A stretch of DNA of 64,000 nt from JAEUSG01 sp964590225. Lineage in GTDB: Bacteria; Fibrobacterota; OXYB2-FULL-49-7; JAEUSG01. The notes beneath the pieces are model-generated. The model worked only from the letters and a program-made list of their open reading frames with translations. It did no database searches and was not told where the DNA came from. Shown piece by piece: positions 63,637 to 64,000 of this stretch. Where the stretch lies: positions 62,001-126,000 of the forward strand of contig CAZPWS010000003.1 of the NCBI GenBank assembly GCA_964590225.1. The letters run 5' to 3'. The first letter of the stretch is position 1. Each line of letters begins with the position of its first letter. The position numbers and the translations under genes are program-made.

Positions 63637-64000
63637 ATGAAAAACAATATTTTCTTAACAGTATTAATGGTATCGCTTTTTGCAGTTAGTTCATACGGTG
63701 AGTTTCTTATTGCAGGTGGAGCTAAAAATCAAGATGGTGCTCTGATAGCTCCCTGTTCTGATGGATTTATTGCTGTTTGGAATGCAGTTGACAGTAATGG
63801 GTATTATAGAATCCATGCAGGGCGAATTGGGTTTTCAGGTGTACTTGAAAGGGTAACTGGAGTTGTTGACGGCGGTGGTGTGTCAAGGTTGGGCGTTAGA
63901 CAAGTTTTGGCTTCAATAGAAAATGATCAGTATTTGTTAAGCTGGTATGCACATGCGGAATGGAGTGCGGGTGCAGGTCAGAATCTTAGCAGAAGAAGTT
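63637..64000 (+). CDS. Secreted protein, C-terminus beyond the window
   Basis: Starts at ATG 63637 (GGGAG 8 nt upstream) or 63622 (GGAG upstream). Both give the same frame. Signal peptide KNNIFLTVLMVSLFAVSSYG, then repeats of small-residue loops and Gly (AGGAKNQDGALIAPCSDGFIAVWNAVD). The frame is open to the right edge (about 121 codons visible). It resembles the preceding NHL-like protein in having blade-like short strands, but no family can be named. Probably co-transcribed with it. Confidence 0.6.
   Translation, partial: MKNNIFLTVLMVSLFAVSSYGEFLIAGGAKNQDGALIAPCSDGFIAVWNAVDSNGYYRIHAGRIGFSGVLERVTGVVDGGGVSRLGVRQVLASIENDQYLLSWYAHAEWSAGAGQNLSRRS

Noticed and set aside
1..64000. tRNA, rRNA, CRISPR or transposase sequences
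   Set aside because: Gaps are too short and none shows cloverleaf ends with CCA-like acceptors, spaced direct repeats of array type, or transposase frames; absence judged by eye.

Overview
The window comes from a diderm (Gram-negative-type) bacterium with a moderately AT-rich genome. It carries lpxK (lipid A), outer-membrane porins, a PstSCAB transporter and lipoprotein/M23 envelope proteins. It also carries an Hc1-like mini-histone, sigma-54 and HD-GYP signalling, and several secreted or membrane proteins with only remote relatives. Together these features fit a Fibrobacterota/FCB-type lineage. That placement is an inference from gene content and needs marker-gene phylogeny. I see no rRNA, tRNA, CRISPR array, transposase or prophage gene. 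The window is densely coded core genome with envelope and regulatory clusters. Both ends cut through genes.

Layout: (1) 1-10.8 kb, minus strand: one gene train in the order pyrG, carB, purF, carA, era, lpxK, an SH3 membrane protein, ruvX and a lipoprotein. It combines pyrimidine/purine synthesis with a GTPase and lipid A kinase. The ruvX reading frame runs without a stop into the lipoprotein. (2) 10.8-17.9 kb, plus strand: the chaperone locus groES-groEL-hrcA-grpE, then a terminator, then dnaK-dnaJ. A textbook promoter overlaps a perfect CIRCE operator in front of groES. (3) 17.9-21.6 kb: a sigma-54 activator with a degenerate receiver domain, a sugar-nucleotide epimerase, a LOG-family protein and a stand-alone receiver. 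(4) 21.7-32.5 kb: a tightly overlapping chain coding for a WecA/CapD-like fusion, a Wzi-like barrel, an M23 peptidase, a TPR-like protein, NadB, a GT2 glycosyltransferase, a radical SAM protein and a PhnP-like hydrolase. This looks like cell-surface glycan biology with NadB embedded. (5) 32.5-39.6 kb: SppA, an Hc1-like peptide, a MagIII-like DNA glycosylase, a T2SF/TadC-like membrane protein, a membrane FHA protein and a membrane Ser/Thr kinase, then a methyltransferase, a Yip1-like protein and a CBM9-like protein.

(6) 39.6-48.3 kb, minus strand: a complete phosphate-starvation regulon in the order phoB-phoR, a region of three stacked inverted repeats, a porin, pstS, pstC, pstA, pstB and phoU. 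Both phoB and the porin/pst operon are preceded by three TGTAA-type repeats at exact 11-bp spacing, a candidate lineage-specific Pho box. (7) 48.4-57.5 kb: an outer-membrane barrel protein, an AmpG-like MFS protein carrying a G10 tract, queA, an XPB-N-like protein and dnaE. (8) 57.5-64 kb: a nucleotidyltransferase-fold protein, an HD-GYP phosphodiesterase coupled to a DUF2007/zinc-ribbon protein, and a transmembrane AraC-type regulator divergent from secreted NHL-type propeller proteins.

The most interesting points are the Pho-box code, the triple-hairpin intergenic element, the ruvX-lipoprotein continuous frame, the WecA-CapD fusion with a G9 tract and the second G10 tract in the AmpG-like gene, the T2SF/FHA/kinase triad, and the membrane AraC sensor next to secreted propellers. 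Gene assignments rest on motifs read by eye. No database search was run.
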